From: CAZEBW01 sp964510205
GTDB lineage: Bacteria > Chloroflexota > Anaerolineae > VGOG01
NCBI GenBank assembly: GCA_964510205.1
Contig: CAZEBW010000040.1
Coordinates: forward strand, 1-32,867
Reading direction: 5' to 3'
DNA length: 32,867 bases
Of this stretch, positions 22,838 through 30,299 are shown piece by piece (within the stretch, counting starts at the first letter, position 1; the number at the start of each line of letters is the position of its first letter). The notes beneath the pieces were generated by a model, which was not told the DNA's origin, did no database searches, and saw only the letters and a program-made list of their open reading frames with translations. A program made the translations under genes and the position numbers.

Positions 22838-23740
22838 ATGCAAAGTACCACTGACATCGTCAACAATGCCAGAAAGGCAGGTGTGGTGGTTCCGGCCTTC
22901 AATGTGCCGTACCTTCCGATGGTCGAACCGGTCATACGTGCTGTGGTGGATCAGGATTGCTTCGCGCTGATCGAAACAGCCCGCCTGGAGTGGATCAAGT
23001 TCGAAGCCCAAGGTCCGGCCGCCGTCATGGAAGAGTTCACCAAGTGGAACGAGCCTGAGTACGTTCGGATTCACCTGGATCACGTGCCGGTGATAGATGA
23101 GGACAACCAGCGGGTGGATTTCCTCTCGATTATCCGAGAGGTGATTGAGCTGGGTTATCAGTCGGTCATGGTGGATGGGTCGCGCCTGGATCTGGAGGAA
23201 AACATCGAGGCCACGCGGCAGGCGGTGGAGATGGCTCACCGGTCGGGTGTACCCTGCGAGGCCGAACTGGGCGCGGTGCTCGGACACGAAACAGGGCCTC
23301 TCCCCCCATACGAGGAACTCTTCGAGTCGGGCCTGGGCTTCACAGCCGTCGAAGAGGCGGCGCGATTTGTGCGGGAGACCGACTGTGACTGGCTCTCGGT
23401 GGCCATAGGGAACGTCCATGGGGCGGTTTCTGGCGCGTTGAAGGACAAGAGGAAAGTAGAGGCCAGGCTGAACCTCGACCACCTGGAGAGGCTCCGAGAG
23501 GCGACGGGTGTGCCGCTGGTCCTGCACGGCGGATCCGGGGTGAAGCGGGAGCATTTGCTTGCTGCCATCGAGAAGGGTATCGCCAAGGTGAACATCGGCA
23601 CCGAGATCCGACAGGCCTATGAGTCGGCCCTCAGGGAATCGGGCAGTGTAGTCGCCGCCCAGGATGCAGTCTATGATCGCACCTGCTGGCTTATCCTCGA
23701 TTATTTCGGCCTGGCGGGAAGCAGGGAGCTGGTGAGATGA
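22838..23740 (+). CDS. Class II ketose-bisphosphate-type aldolase
   Basis: The 300-residue protein matches the FbaA/GatY/KbaY class II aldolases: VPAFNVPYLPMV at the N-terminus, HLDHVP with the catalytic Asp and zinc His, CEAELGAVLGHE, IGNVHGA with a zinc His, LHGGSG with another, and KVNIGTEIRQAY binding phosphate. It cleaves a phosphorylated ketose to dihydroxyacetone phosphate and an aldehyde. Sequence does not say whether the substrate is fructose-, tagatose- or another (bis)phosphate. Its stop overlaps the start of the FGGY kinase, so the kinase product is probably its substrate. GAGAGAGG precedes the ATG. Confidence 0.9.
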   Translation: MQSTTDIVNNARKAGVVVPAFNVPYLPMVEPVIRAVVDQDCFALIETARLEWIKFEAQGPAAVMEEFTKWNEPEYVRIHLDHVPVIDEDNQRVDFLSIIREVIELGYQSVMVDGSRLDLEENIEATRQAVEMAHRSGVPCEAELGAVLGHETGPLPPYEELFESGLGFTAVEEAARFVRETDCDWLSVAIGNVHGAVSGALKDKRKVEARLNLDHLERLREATGVPLVLHGGSGVKREHLLAAIEKGIAKVNIGTEIRQAYESALRESGSVVAAQDAVYDRTCWLILDYFGLAGSRELVR

Positions 23741-25257
23741 GCTTGCTCGGAATAGACGTGGGCACCACAGGGTGCAAGGCCGCTGCGTTCTCCGAAGAGG
23801 GACGGCTGCTCGCGTCCGCGTATGAAGAGTATGACGTCCAGAGGCCAAAGCCAGGATGGGCAGAACTGGATGCCATTGACGTGTGGGCGAGAGTCAAAAG
23901 GATGATGGCCCAGGTCGTATCCCGCTCTGCCTCGGATGCGGTCCAGGCCCTGGCCGTATCCTCGCTGGGCGAGGCAACGGTCGCGGTGACGGAGGATCGG
24001 CGGATACTCGCCCCTTCCATCTTGAACTTCGATGCTCGAGGGGAGGAGTATCTGGAGAGCCTGAGCCATGCCCTGCCCAACGAGCGCCTCTACCGCATCA
24101 ACGGAAACACGCTAGGAAACCATTACGGCCTGACGAAGCTGATGTGGATCAGGGAGCATCAGCCTCAGCTCTACGAGCGGGCGCACAAGTTTCTGCTGTG
24201 GGGCAGCTTCGTCTCGTTCATGCTCGGCGCCGACCCCGTGGTGGATTACTCCCTGGCCAACCGCACCTTGCTGTTCGACCTTGACCGAGAAGCCTGGTCG
24301 GAGGAATTACTGGCGCTGGCCGGGCTCGACCGCTCCAAGCTTCCCGACACCGCTCCTTCCGGCACCGTGATCGGCACGATTTCTGACCGTGTGGCAGGCG
24401 AACTCGGCCTGCCATCCAACGTCACGATCGTCAGCGGCGCGCACGATCAGTGCGCCAACGCCGTGGGCTGTGGCGTGATCAAAGAAGGCCGCGCTGTGTA
24501 CGGCATGGGCACCTTTATCTGCATCACGCCCGTGTTCAGCGAGCGGCGCCAGCCGGCGGTGATGATCGAACGGGGGCTGAATACGGAACATCACGCCGTG
24601 CCGGGGAAGTACGTAAGCTTCATCTACAACCAGGGCGGGTCGCTGGTCAAGTGGTTCAGGGATACGTTTGCCGCCGTGGAGCACCGACAGGCGGAAGAGG
24701 CGGGAAGAGACGTGTACGCCGACCTCTTTTCGGAGATCCCGGAAGGGCCGAGCGGTGTCGTGGTTCTGCCGCACTTTACCACCACTGGGCCGCCGGAATT
24801 CATCTCGGATTCCTGCGGGGTGGCTGCCGGGTTGCGGCTGGAGACGTCGAGGGGAGACATCCTGAAGGGGATTCTCGAAGGGACCACGTTTTATCTCAGG
24901 GAGTGCATCGAATCGCTCGCTCCGACCGGCGTCGAGATCGCTGACTTTCGGGCGGTGGGCGGCGGCAGCAAGTCGGACGCCTGGATCCAGCTCTGTGCGG
25001 ACATCATGGGCCGGCCCTTCGTTCGCCCCAAGATCACCGAGGCCGGCACCCTGGGGGCGGCGATCATGGCCGGAACTGGGAGGGGAGTGTTCGCCTCTTT
25101 CGAAGACGGCGCGGAGGCTATGGTGAGCCTGGAGCGTACTTTCGAGCCGGATCCCCAGCAACAGAAACTCTATGAGAGCCGGTTTGAGAAGTACAGACGG
25201 CTGTGGCCCCTCATGGAAGGGTACCTGCGGGATCTGGCCTCGGAACAGCGGACGTAA
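23737..25257 (+). CDS. FGGY-family carbohydrate kinase (xylulokinase-like)
   Basis: The 506-residue kinase begins with the ATP/phosphate motif GIDVGTTGCKAAAF and has the catalytic Asp in VSGAHDQCANAVG, then YGMGTFICITPVF and the C-terminal ADP-binding region FRAVGGGSKSDAWIQLCADI and EAGTLGAAIMAG. This is the xylulokinase/ribulokinase/fuculokinase superfamily, which phosphorylates ketoses or polyols. It differs from the AraB-type kinase encoded at 30300, so the island holds two sugar kinases of different specificity. It is translationally coupled (ATGA) to the aldolase. A ketose 1-phosphate or related product that the aldolase splits is the simplest model, but is unproven. Confidence 0.9.
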   Translation: MSLLGIDVGTTGCKAAAFSEEGRLLASAYEEYDVQRPKPGWAELDAIDVWARVKRMMAQVVSRSASDAVQALAVSSLGEATVAVTEDRRILAPSILNFDARGEEYLESLSHALPNERLYRINGNTLGNHYGLTKLMWIREHQPQLYERAHKFLLWGSFVSFMLGADPVVDYSLANRTLLFDLDREAWSEELLALAGLDRSKLPDTAPSGTVIGTISDRVAGELGLPSNVTIVSGAHDQCANAVGCGVIKEGRAVYGMGTFICITPVFSERRQPAVMIERGLNTEHHAVPGKYVSFIYNQGGSLVKWFRDTFAAVEHRQAEEAGRDVYADLFSEIPEGPSGVVVLPHFTTTGPPEFISDSCGVAAGLRLETSRGDILKGILEGTTFYLRECIESLAPTGVEIADFRAVGGGSKSDAWIQLCADIMGRPFVRPKITEAGTLGAAIMAGTGRGVFASFEDGAEAMVSLERTFEPDPQQQKLYESRFEKYRRLWPLMEGYLRDLASEQRT

Positions 25258-25274
25258 GTGAAAGGAGAAGAAGT

Positions 25275-27272
25275 ATGCTCTATTTCGGCGTTGACTACTA
25301 TCCAGAACACTGGTCCGAAGAGCGTTGGCCGCAGGACGCGCGGTTGATGGCCAGGGCGGGCTTCAACGTGGTGCGCCTGGCCGAGTTTGCCTGGTCCAGG
25401 ATGGAACCTCAGGAGGGACAGTATGACTTCGAGTGGCTCGACCGCGCGATTGACATCCTGACTTCTCATGACCTTCGCGTTGTGCTGGGAACTCCCACCG
25501 CCTCACCGCCGCCGTGGCTGATGACCGAGCATCCCGGCATCTTCCGTGTGCGCGAGGATGGCCGGCGGGTGACGTTCGGCAACCGCCGTGAGTACTGCCC
25601 CAACAACCCGGTCTATCACGATTACACCCGCCGCATCGTGACGCAGATGGCCGACCACTACGTGGCCCATCCGGCGGTCATCGGCTGGCAGATTGACAAC
25701 GAGTTCGGCGACCGCTGCTACTGCCCTATCTGTGCCAATGCCTTCCACGGATGGCTGCAGCACCGCTATGGCTCGTTAGACATCCTCAATCAAAAGTGGG
25801 GCACTGTCTTTTGGAGTCACGTCTACACCGATTGGGATCAAATTTCCGTGCCGCTCACGACCGGCGGCTCGCCCAACCCTGGCCTGGCCCTCGACTTCTT
25901 CCGCTTCTCGTCGGACTCGTACGTGGCGTATCAACAGATGCAGGTAGACATCCTGCGCCAGAAGTACCCTGATCATTTCATCACCCACAATCTCCACGGC
26001 TTCCACTACGATCGCCTCGATTACTTCGACCTGGCCCACGCTCTCGACTTTGTAGCCTTGGACAATTACCAACGCACGGGGTGGCTCTTGCAAGCTGAGG
26101 TGGATCCCAGCTATGCTGCCCTCGTCCACGACGCCATGCGCGGCCTAAAGCGCCAAAACTTCTGGGTGATGGAACAGCAGGCGGGGCAGGGCGGATGGGA
26201 AATGGTCAGCGTAGCTCCCCGGCCTGGCGAACTGCGGCTGTGGGCCTATCAAGCCATCGCCCACGGCGCGGACGCCGTCCTCTTTTTCCGCTGGCGTACC
26301 GCACGCTTTGGCACCGAGCAGTACTGGCACGGCTTGCTCGATCACGACGGGCACCCCGGCCGCCGCTACGAGGAGATCAAGCGCATGGGGGCGGAGATCA
26401 AACGGGCTGGCGAACTGATTGCTGGATCAACCATCAGTTCATCTGTCGCCATGATCCTCTGTTACGACTCACGCTTTGCCTTTCAGGTTCAAGAGCACAA
26501 CCCCGGCTTCAGTTATCCGAATCATTTCCACCAGGTCTATCGCGCTCTTCATCGTCGCCACGTCGCGGTGGATGTCGTGGCTCCGACCGCTGACCTCTCG
26601 TCCTACCAGTTGGTGGTGGCCCCGGCCTTGCACGTTCTGCCGGACGCCGTGGCTGAGAACCTCAAGCGCTTCGTGGAGGCGGGGGGCGTGCTGGTCGTCA
26701 CCCCCCGCAGCGGCGTGAAAGACGAAGCCAACGCGGTGGTGAATCAGCGGCTGCCTGGCCTGCTGGCCGAGCTGTGCGGCGTGGAGGTGGAGGAGTACGA
26801 TTCCCTGGGGGCCGACATGCACAACGAAGTGGAGTTCATCCTGCCCGAACTGGCTTCCCACTCCCCCGTCACGGCGAAGGTGTGGTGCGATGTGCTGCAG
26901 CCCCACGGCGCAACTGCGATTGCGCGCTACACCCAGGACTATTACGCCGGTAGACCCGCCATCACGTTGAACCGATTGGGCCGTGGCCAGGTGGTGTACG
27001 TCGGCACGCTGGGCGATGCCCGCCTGTACGAGACGCTGGCCGGCTGGCTTCTCGACCTGGCCGGGGTGCAGCCGATTCTCACTGTGCCAGAAGGCGTCGA
27101 GGTAACCGAACGGTGGCAGGGAGAGCGGCGGCTGCTGTTCGTGCTCAACCACACCGAGCGAGAGCAGGAGGTCGCTTTGGACGGGCGTTACGCGGATCTA
27201 TTGGCTGGCTCGGCGATCCTCGAAGGGAGGGTCGCTATTGGGCCGCGGGACGTTCTGATACTCAGTATCTGA
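25275..27272 (+). CDS. GH42 beta-galactosidase / alpha-L-arabinopyranosidase, second copy
   Basis: From the ATG at 25275, with AAAGGAG eight bases upstream, the protein has 665 residues. It carries GVDYYPEHWSEERW, FAWSRMEP, the acid/base Glu in GWQIDNEFG, the metal-site cysteines in DRCYCPIC and the nucleophile in NFWVMEQQAG. It shares the overall plan of the first GH42 enzyme but differs in many loop residues, which suggests a different preferred linkage. No signal peptide. It ends the first gene run of the island and is followed by a strong hairpin. Confidence 0.93.
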   Translation: MLYFGVDYYPEHWSEERWPQDARLMARAGFNVVRLAEFAWSRMEPQEGQYDFEWLDRAIDILTSHDLRVVLGTPTASPPPWLMTEHPGIFRVREDGRRVTFGNRREYCPNNPVYHDYTRRIVTQMADHYVAHPAVIGWQIDNEFGDRCYCPICANAFHGWLQHRYGSLDILNQKWGTVFWSHVYTDWDQISVPLTTGGSPNPGLALDFFRFSSDSYVAYQQMQVDILRQKYPDHFITHNLHGFHYDRLDYFDLAHALDFVALDNYQRTGWLLQAEVDPSYAALVHDAMRGLKRQNFWVMEQQAGQGGWEMVSVAPRPGELRLWAYQAIAHGADAVLFFRWRTARFGTEQYWHGLLDHDGHPGRRYEEIKRMGAEIKRAGELIAGSTISSSVAMILCYDSRFAFQVQEHNPGFSYPNHFHQVYRALHRRHVAVDVVAPTADLSSYQLVVAPALHVLPDAVAENLKRFVEAGGVLVVTPRSGVKDEANAVVNQRLPGLLAELCGVEVEEYDSLGADMHNEVEFILPELASHSPVTAKVWCDVLQPHGATAIARYTQDYYAGRPAITLNRLGRGQVVYVGTLGDARLYETLAGWLLDLAGVQPILTVPEGVEVTERWQGERRLLFVLNHTEREQEVALDGRYADLLAGSAILEGRVAIGPRDVLILSI

Positions 27273-27281
27273 AACAGCGCG

Positions 27282-27316
27282 GGCTCCCACGCCCGCGAAT
27301 CAGCGGCGTGGGAGCC
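27282..27316 (+). terminator. Hairpin terminator after the second GH42 gene
   Basis: GGCTCCCACGCC (27282-27293) and GGCGTGGGAGCC (27305-27316) form a perfect 12-bp stem with an 11-base loop, followed only at a distance by TTTT. It lies ten bases after the GH42 stop and faces the convergent toxin gene. Confidence 0.6.
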
Positions 27317-27405
27317 GCCTCTGCTATAATTTTCCATCCACTGATACTGGTAGAACTTGGTGATTAGTTTCAGCGGGTGGGTGATGGGGGTGGAACTGAC
27401 AGTGC

Positions 27406-27918
27406 TCAGGCGGGAGGCGTAGGGGTATCCTGTGGGGCTATGTGATCGAAGGGGTTATCGGTTGCCAGCCCTTCGGCCTGGGCGGCGGTGAGCAAGGTGC
27501 TATCGCCGCTGATGAAGGCCGGTCTGAGTTTGCGGGGGGCGAGGATCCGAGCATAGCGCAGGGCCACAGCCAGTTGTACGGCATCATAGGCTTTCAGCGG
27601 ATAGCGTTGAGTCAAGTGGGCTGCGCCATGAAAATCAGTGGGCAGGACCGTTATGACATGATAATGTTGGGCCACGATGTGCGCCATTAAGGCTCTGAAG
27701 ACGGCGTCACGGGCGTGATGGCTGAGGCGCTGGGTTCGGTATAGTATGGCAAAGGCAGCTGCTCCTTCGGCGACGGTGGCTTCGGCGATGGTCACGAGAT
27801 GTAGCGGTTGCCCAGAACGGGGATCCACGGCATCTATGATCCCCCTGACCCATGTGGTACCCGGCTCGAGCACGTAGTATTTCACCAGGGCGCTGGCATC
27901 GAAGTAGTATACGGGCAT
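27406..27918 (-). CDS. VapC-like PIN-domain toxin
   Basis: The 170-residue protein starts with VYYFDASALVKYY, giving the first catalytic Asp of the PIN ribonuclease fold, then TIAEATVAE with the Glu, LKAYDAVQLAVAL with the second Asp and FISGDSTLLTAAQAEGL with the third. Toxins of this type cleave RNA, often tRNA or rRNA, when not bound by their antitoxin. It is preceded two bases upstream by a small gene that fits an antitoxin. It is a little longer than the typical 130-150 residues, with a Pro/Thr-rich tail. The pair lies on the opposite strand within the sugar island. Confidence 0.85.
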   Translation of the reverse strand: MPVYYFDASALVKYYVLEPGTTWVRGIIDAVDPRSGQPLHLVTIAEATVAEGAAAFAILYRTQRLSHHARDAVFRALMAHIVAQHYHVITVLPTDFHGAAHLTQRYPLKAYDAVQLAVALRYARILAPRKLRPAFISGDSTLLTAAQAEGLATDNPFDHIAPQDTPTPPA

Positions 27919-27920
27919 AG

Positions 27921-28232
27921 CTATCCCCGGCCCTCAATGACTATGTCGCTGATCATAGGACCAGGTGGCAGATGTTCCAACTCCCAGATGACGGCTTTTT
28001 TCTCTTCCTCCGGCAGCGTGTCCCATTCGGCGGCCAGGGCCATTTCTTCAGGCAGCGGGTCACGGATCAAGCCTGCAGCCTTAAGCTCGGCCAGCAGGCG
28101 CTCGCGTTCTGACAGACCTTCGGTCGGCAGTGCCGCGATGCGTTCATGGTCGCCCCGGAGGTGACGCATGGCCTCTTCCAACCACCCTACACGGATCTTG
28201 AGTTCAGCCAGCTCAATTCTTAAGCTGATCAT
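27921..28232 (-). CDS. Putative antitoxin partner of the PIN toxin
   Basis: From the ATG at 28232, with GGAGGAGG six bases before it, the product has 103 residues. The N-terminal part (ISLRIELAELKIRVGWLEEAM) reads as an amphipathic or coiled helix, and the rest is acidic with LPEEMALAAEWDTLPEEEK. I do not recognise a DNA-binding domain. Position directly upstream of the PIN gene, on the same strand with a two-base gap, is the main argument for an antitoxin role. A promoter lies at 28262-28290. Confidence 0.6.
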   Translation of the reverse strand: MISLRIELAELKIRVGWLEEAMRHLRGDHERIAALPTEGLSERERLLAELKAAGLIRDPLPEEMALAAEWDTLPEEEKKAVIWELEHLPPGPMISDIVIEGRG

Positions 28233-28261
28233 AAAATCCTCCTCCACTTCACTCGACACCA

Positions 28262-28290
28262 ATTATAGCATCAAAGCAATGGGGAAGCAA
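28262..28290 (-). promoter_or_regulatory. Promoter of the toxin-antitoxin pair
   Basis: On the minus strand TTGCTT (28290-28285) and a perfect TATAAT (28267-28262) are 17 bp apart, with TGC before the -10. The start codon of the putative antitoxin is 29 bp beyond the -10. It is divergent from the peptidase-like gene. Confidence 0.6.
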
Positions 28291-28337
28291 ATGCAGCCGA
28301 TAAGAACCTGGTTATTGAACGGATAGGAGGTGAGACA

Positions 28338-29429
28338 ATGACTGAATTCAACCTGAAACAGGAGCACATCCAGGCCCTGCTCGGAGAGCGCGAACTCGAT
28401 GCGCTGCTCCTGCGGCGGGTGAGCAGCTTCGCCTGGGCCACGTGCGGCGCGGCGTCCTACGTGAACACGGCCGCCACCGACGGCGAGGCCGCGCTGCTGA
28501 TCACGCCCTCTGACCGGTACGTCATCACCAACAACATCGAGGCCACCCGGCTGGAGCAGGAGGAGAAGCTGAAGGATCAGGACTGGGAGTTTCGCGTCGC
28601 GCCCTGGCACCAGGCGCAAGATACCGTGGCCGAACTCGCCCGAGGACTAAGGCTCGGCGCGGACGGGCCCTATCCTGGGGCATCCGACCTCTCAGCGGAC
28701 CTGGCCCGCCTGCATGCTAATCTGACCCCCGAAGAGGGGGATCGCTTTCGGGTGCTGGGCCGCCTGTGCGCCGAGGCCATGGACAGCGCGGCGCGGGCCG
28801 TCCGTCCTGGCCAGACCGAGTATCAAATCGCCGCGCTCCTGGCCCACGAGGCGGAAAGCCGAGGCGTGCAGGCCATCGTCAATCTGATCGCCACTGACGA
28901 GCGCATCTACGCTTTCCGACACCCGCTGCCCACGTCCAAGAAGCTCGAACGCTACGCCATGCTCGTGCTGTGTGGGCGGCGGTGGGGGCTGGTGTGCTCG
29001 TTGACGCGGTTCGTCCACTTCGGCCAGTTGCCAGACGCTCTGCGTCGCAAAGCCCAGGCGGTGGCGCGGGTTGATGCGGCGTTCATCGCCGCCACCAGGC
29101 CTGGCCGCACGCTGGGCGAGGTCTTCCAGCGTGGGATGGCCGCCTACGCCGAAACCGGCTTCCCCGAACAGTGGCGCCTGCACCATCAGGGCGGCCCAGC
29201 GGGGTACGAGCCGCGAGAATACGTTGCCACGCTCCACTCGGACGACGTCGTCTCTGTGGGACAGGTCTATGCCTGGAATCCATCCATCACTGGTACAAAG
29301 TCGGAGGACACCATCCTGGTGGGCGAGGCAGGCAATGAGGTACTTACCGCCATCGAGGGCTGGCCAACGCTGTCGGTCACAGTGGAGGGTCAGGAATTTA
29401 CACGTCCCACCATTCTGGAGATCCTGTGA
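28338..29429 (+). CDS. Creatinase/M24-like protein lacking the metal ligands
   Basis: The 363-residue protein has the Xaa-Pro peptidase layout: an N-terminal creatinase-like domain (residues 1-125) and a C-terminal pita-bread domain (AARAVRPGQTEYQIAALLAHE, then LHHQGGPAGYEPREY and WNPSITGTKSEDTILV). In active enzymes two Asp residues sit in DxG and SDxTR motifs. Here the matching stretch is VLCGRRWGLVCSLTRFVHFG, with neither Asp. It may bind a ligand without hydrolysis, or use another chemistry. GGAGGTGAG lies before the ATG. Its stop overlaps a GTG that opens the phosphatase reading frame. A role in the sugar island is unknown. Confidence 0.78.
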   Translation: MTEFNLKQEHIQALLGERELDALLLRRVSSFAWATCGAASYVNTAATDGEAALLITPSDRYVITNNIEATRLEQEEKLKDQDWEFRVAPWHQAQDTVAELARGLRLGADGPYPGASDLSADLARLHANLTPEEGDRFRVLGRLCAEAMDSAARAVRPGQTEYQIAALLAHEAESRGVQAIVNLIATDERIYAFRHPLPTSKKLERYAMLVLCGRRWGLVCSLTRFVHFGQLPDALRRKAQAVARVDAAFIAATRPGRTLGEVFQRGMAAYAETGFPEQWRLHHQGGPAGYEPREYVATLHSDDVVSVGQVYAWNPSITGTKSEDTILVGEAGNEVLTAIEGWPTLSVTVEGQEFTRPTILEIL

Positions 29430-29450
29430 GGCTGCGCGTGGATTCACAAG

Positions 29451-29470
29451 CCCTTAGACAAGCTCAGGAC
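29451..29470. repeat. GCTCAGGAC-type repeat before the phosphatase gene
   Basis: CCCTTAGACAAGCTCAGGAC matches the repeats at 20271 and, inverted, 14181. It would encode ALRQAQD if the phosphatase were read from the GTG at 29426. Confidence 0.7.
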
Positions 29471-29491
29471 GAAGCAGCCGAGGTGTTTAGA

Positions 29492-30163
29492 ATGCAACGA
29501 AATCAGAACACAGCCAAGCAAGGTGTCATCTGGGACATGGACGGCGTGCTGGTGGACACAGGCGAGTTTCACTTTCGAGCCTGGTCGCAAGCCCTGCCGG
29601 AGTTCGGCATCCCGTTCACCCGCCAGGAATTCCAGGCCACCTTTGGGATGAACAACGCGGGCATCCTGGAGGTGCTCCTTGGGGAGCCGCCCGCGCCCGA
29701 GCTCCTGGCCGAAATCAGCGACCGCAAGGAACAACTGTTCCGCCAGGCGGTTCGGGGCCGCGTGCGGCCGTTGCCCGGCGTGCTTGATTGGCTGGGGCGG
29801 CTGAGGGCGGCGGGCGTGCGGCAGGCCATCGCTTCATCTGCGCCGCCGGCAAACATTGACGCTCTGGTGGACGAAGTGGGTCTGCGCACTTACTTCGACG
29901 CCATCGTCTCAGGCTTCGACTTGCCGGGCAAGCCCGACCCAGCGGTGTTCCTCCAAGCCGCGCGCTGCATCGGTGTCCCGCCAGAGCGCTGCGTCGTGGT
30001 CGAAGACGCGGTGGCGGGGGTAGAGGGCGCCAAGCGAGCCGGCATGAAATGCGTCGCTGTCACCACGACGAGTCCGGCGGAGGCGTTGAAAGAGGCAGAC
30101 GTGGTCGTGGAGCGATTGGACACTCTCCCGCCGGACACCTTCGAGCGCTTGCTGGCCCTGTGA
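29492..30163 (+). CDS. HAD-IA sugar phosphatase / beta-phosphoglucomutase-like
   Basis: From the ATG at 29492 the protein has 223 residues, the usual size of beta-phosphoglucomutase-like HAD enzymes. Motif I is WDMDGVLVDT (nucleophile Asp15, acid/base Asp17), motif II ASSAPPAN, motif III Lys in GKPDPAVF, and motif IV VVVEDAVAGVEGAKRAG. It may dephosphorylate or isomerise a sugar phosphate. A GTG at 29426 overlapping the previous stop gives a longer reading, but that adds repeat-encoded residues; GAGGTG lies seven bases before 29492. It sits between the M24-like gene and araB. Confidence 0.87.
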   Translation: MQRNQNTAKQGVIWDMDGVLVDTGEFHFRAWSQALPEFGIPFTRQEFQATFGMNNAGILEVLLGEPPAPELLAEISDRKEQLFRQAVRGRVRPLPGVLDWLGRLRAAGVRQAIASSAPPANIDALVDEVGLRTYFDAIVSGFDLPGKPDPAVFLQAARCIGVPPERCVVVEDAVAGVEGAKRAGMKCVAVTTTSPAEALKEADVVVERLDTLPPDTFERLLAL

Positions 30164-30233
30164 ATACTTTTTTCTACAGGGCTGGCAGGGCTGCGGTCAG
30201 GGGACCTGGCCCAACGCTGAGTGCCGCGATTCC

Positions 30234-30289
30234 TAGTCCCTGATCCCTAGTCCCTGATCCCTAATCCCTGATCCCTAATCCCTAACCCA
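30234..30289. repeat. Heptamer repeat tract upstream of araB
   Basis: Eight 7-mers in a row: TAGTCCC, TGATCCC, TAGTCCC, TGATCCC, TAATCCC, TGATCCC, TAATCCC, TAACCCA. The tract ends where the ribosome site AGGAGG (30289-30294) begins, so it forms most of the araB leader. Confidence 0.92.
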
Positions 30290-30299
30290 GGAGGCCAAC

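Noticed and set aside
22838..25257. Sulfoquinovose (sulfo-EMP) pathway
   Set aside because: Isomerase, kinase and class II aldolase would fit in outline, but there is no sulfoquinovosidase, sulfolactaldehyde enzyme or sulfonate exporter, and GH42 enzymes point to galactose or arabinose.
27325..27330. TATAAT as a rightward promoter after the second GH42 gene
   Set aside because: No -35-like hexamer is found at the right distance, and the next gene on that strand is 1 kb away.
30234..30289. CRISPR array
   Set aside because: The units are 7 bp, contiguous and degenerate, with no spacers and no cas genes nearby.
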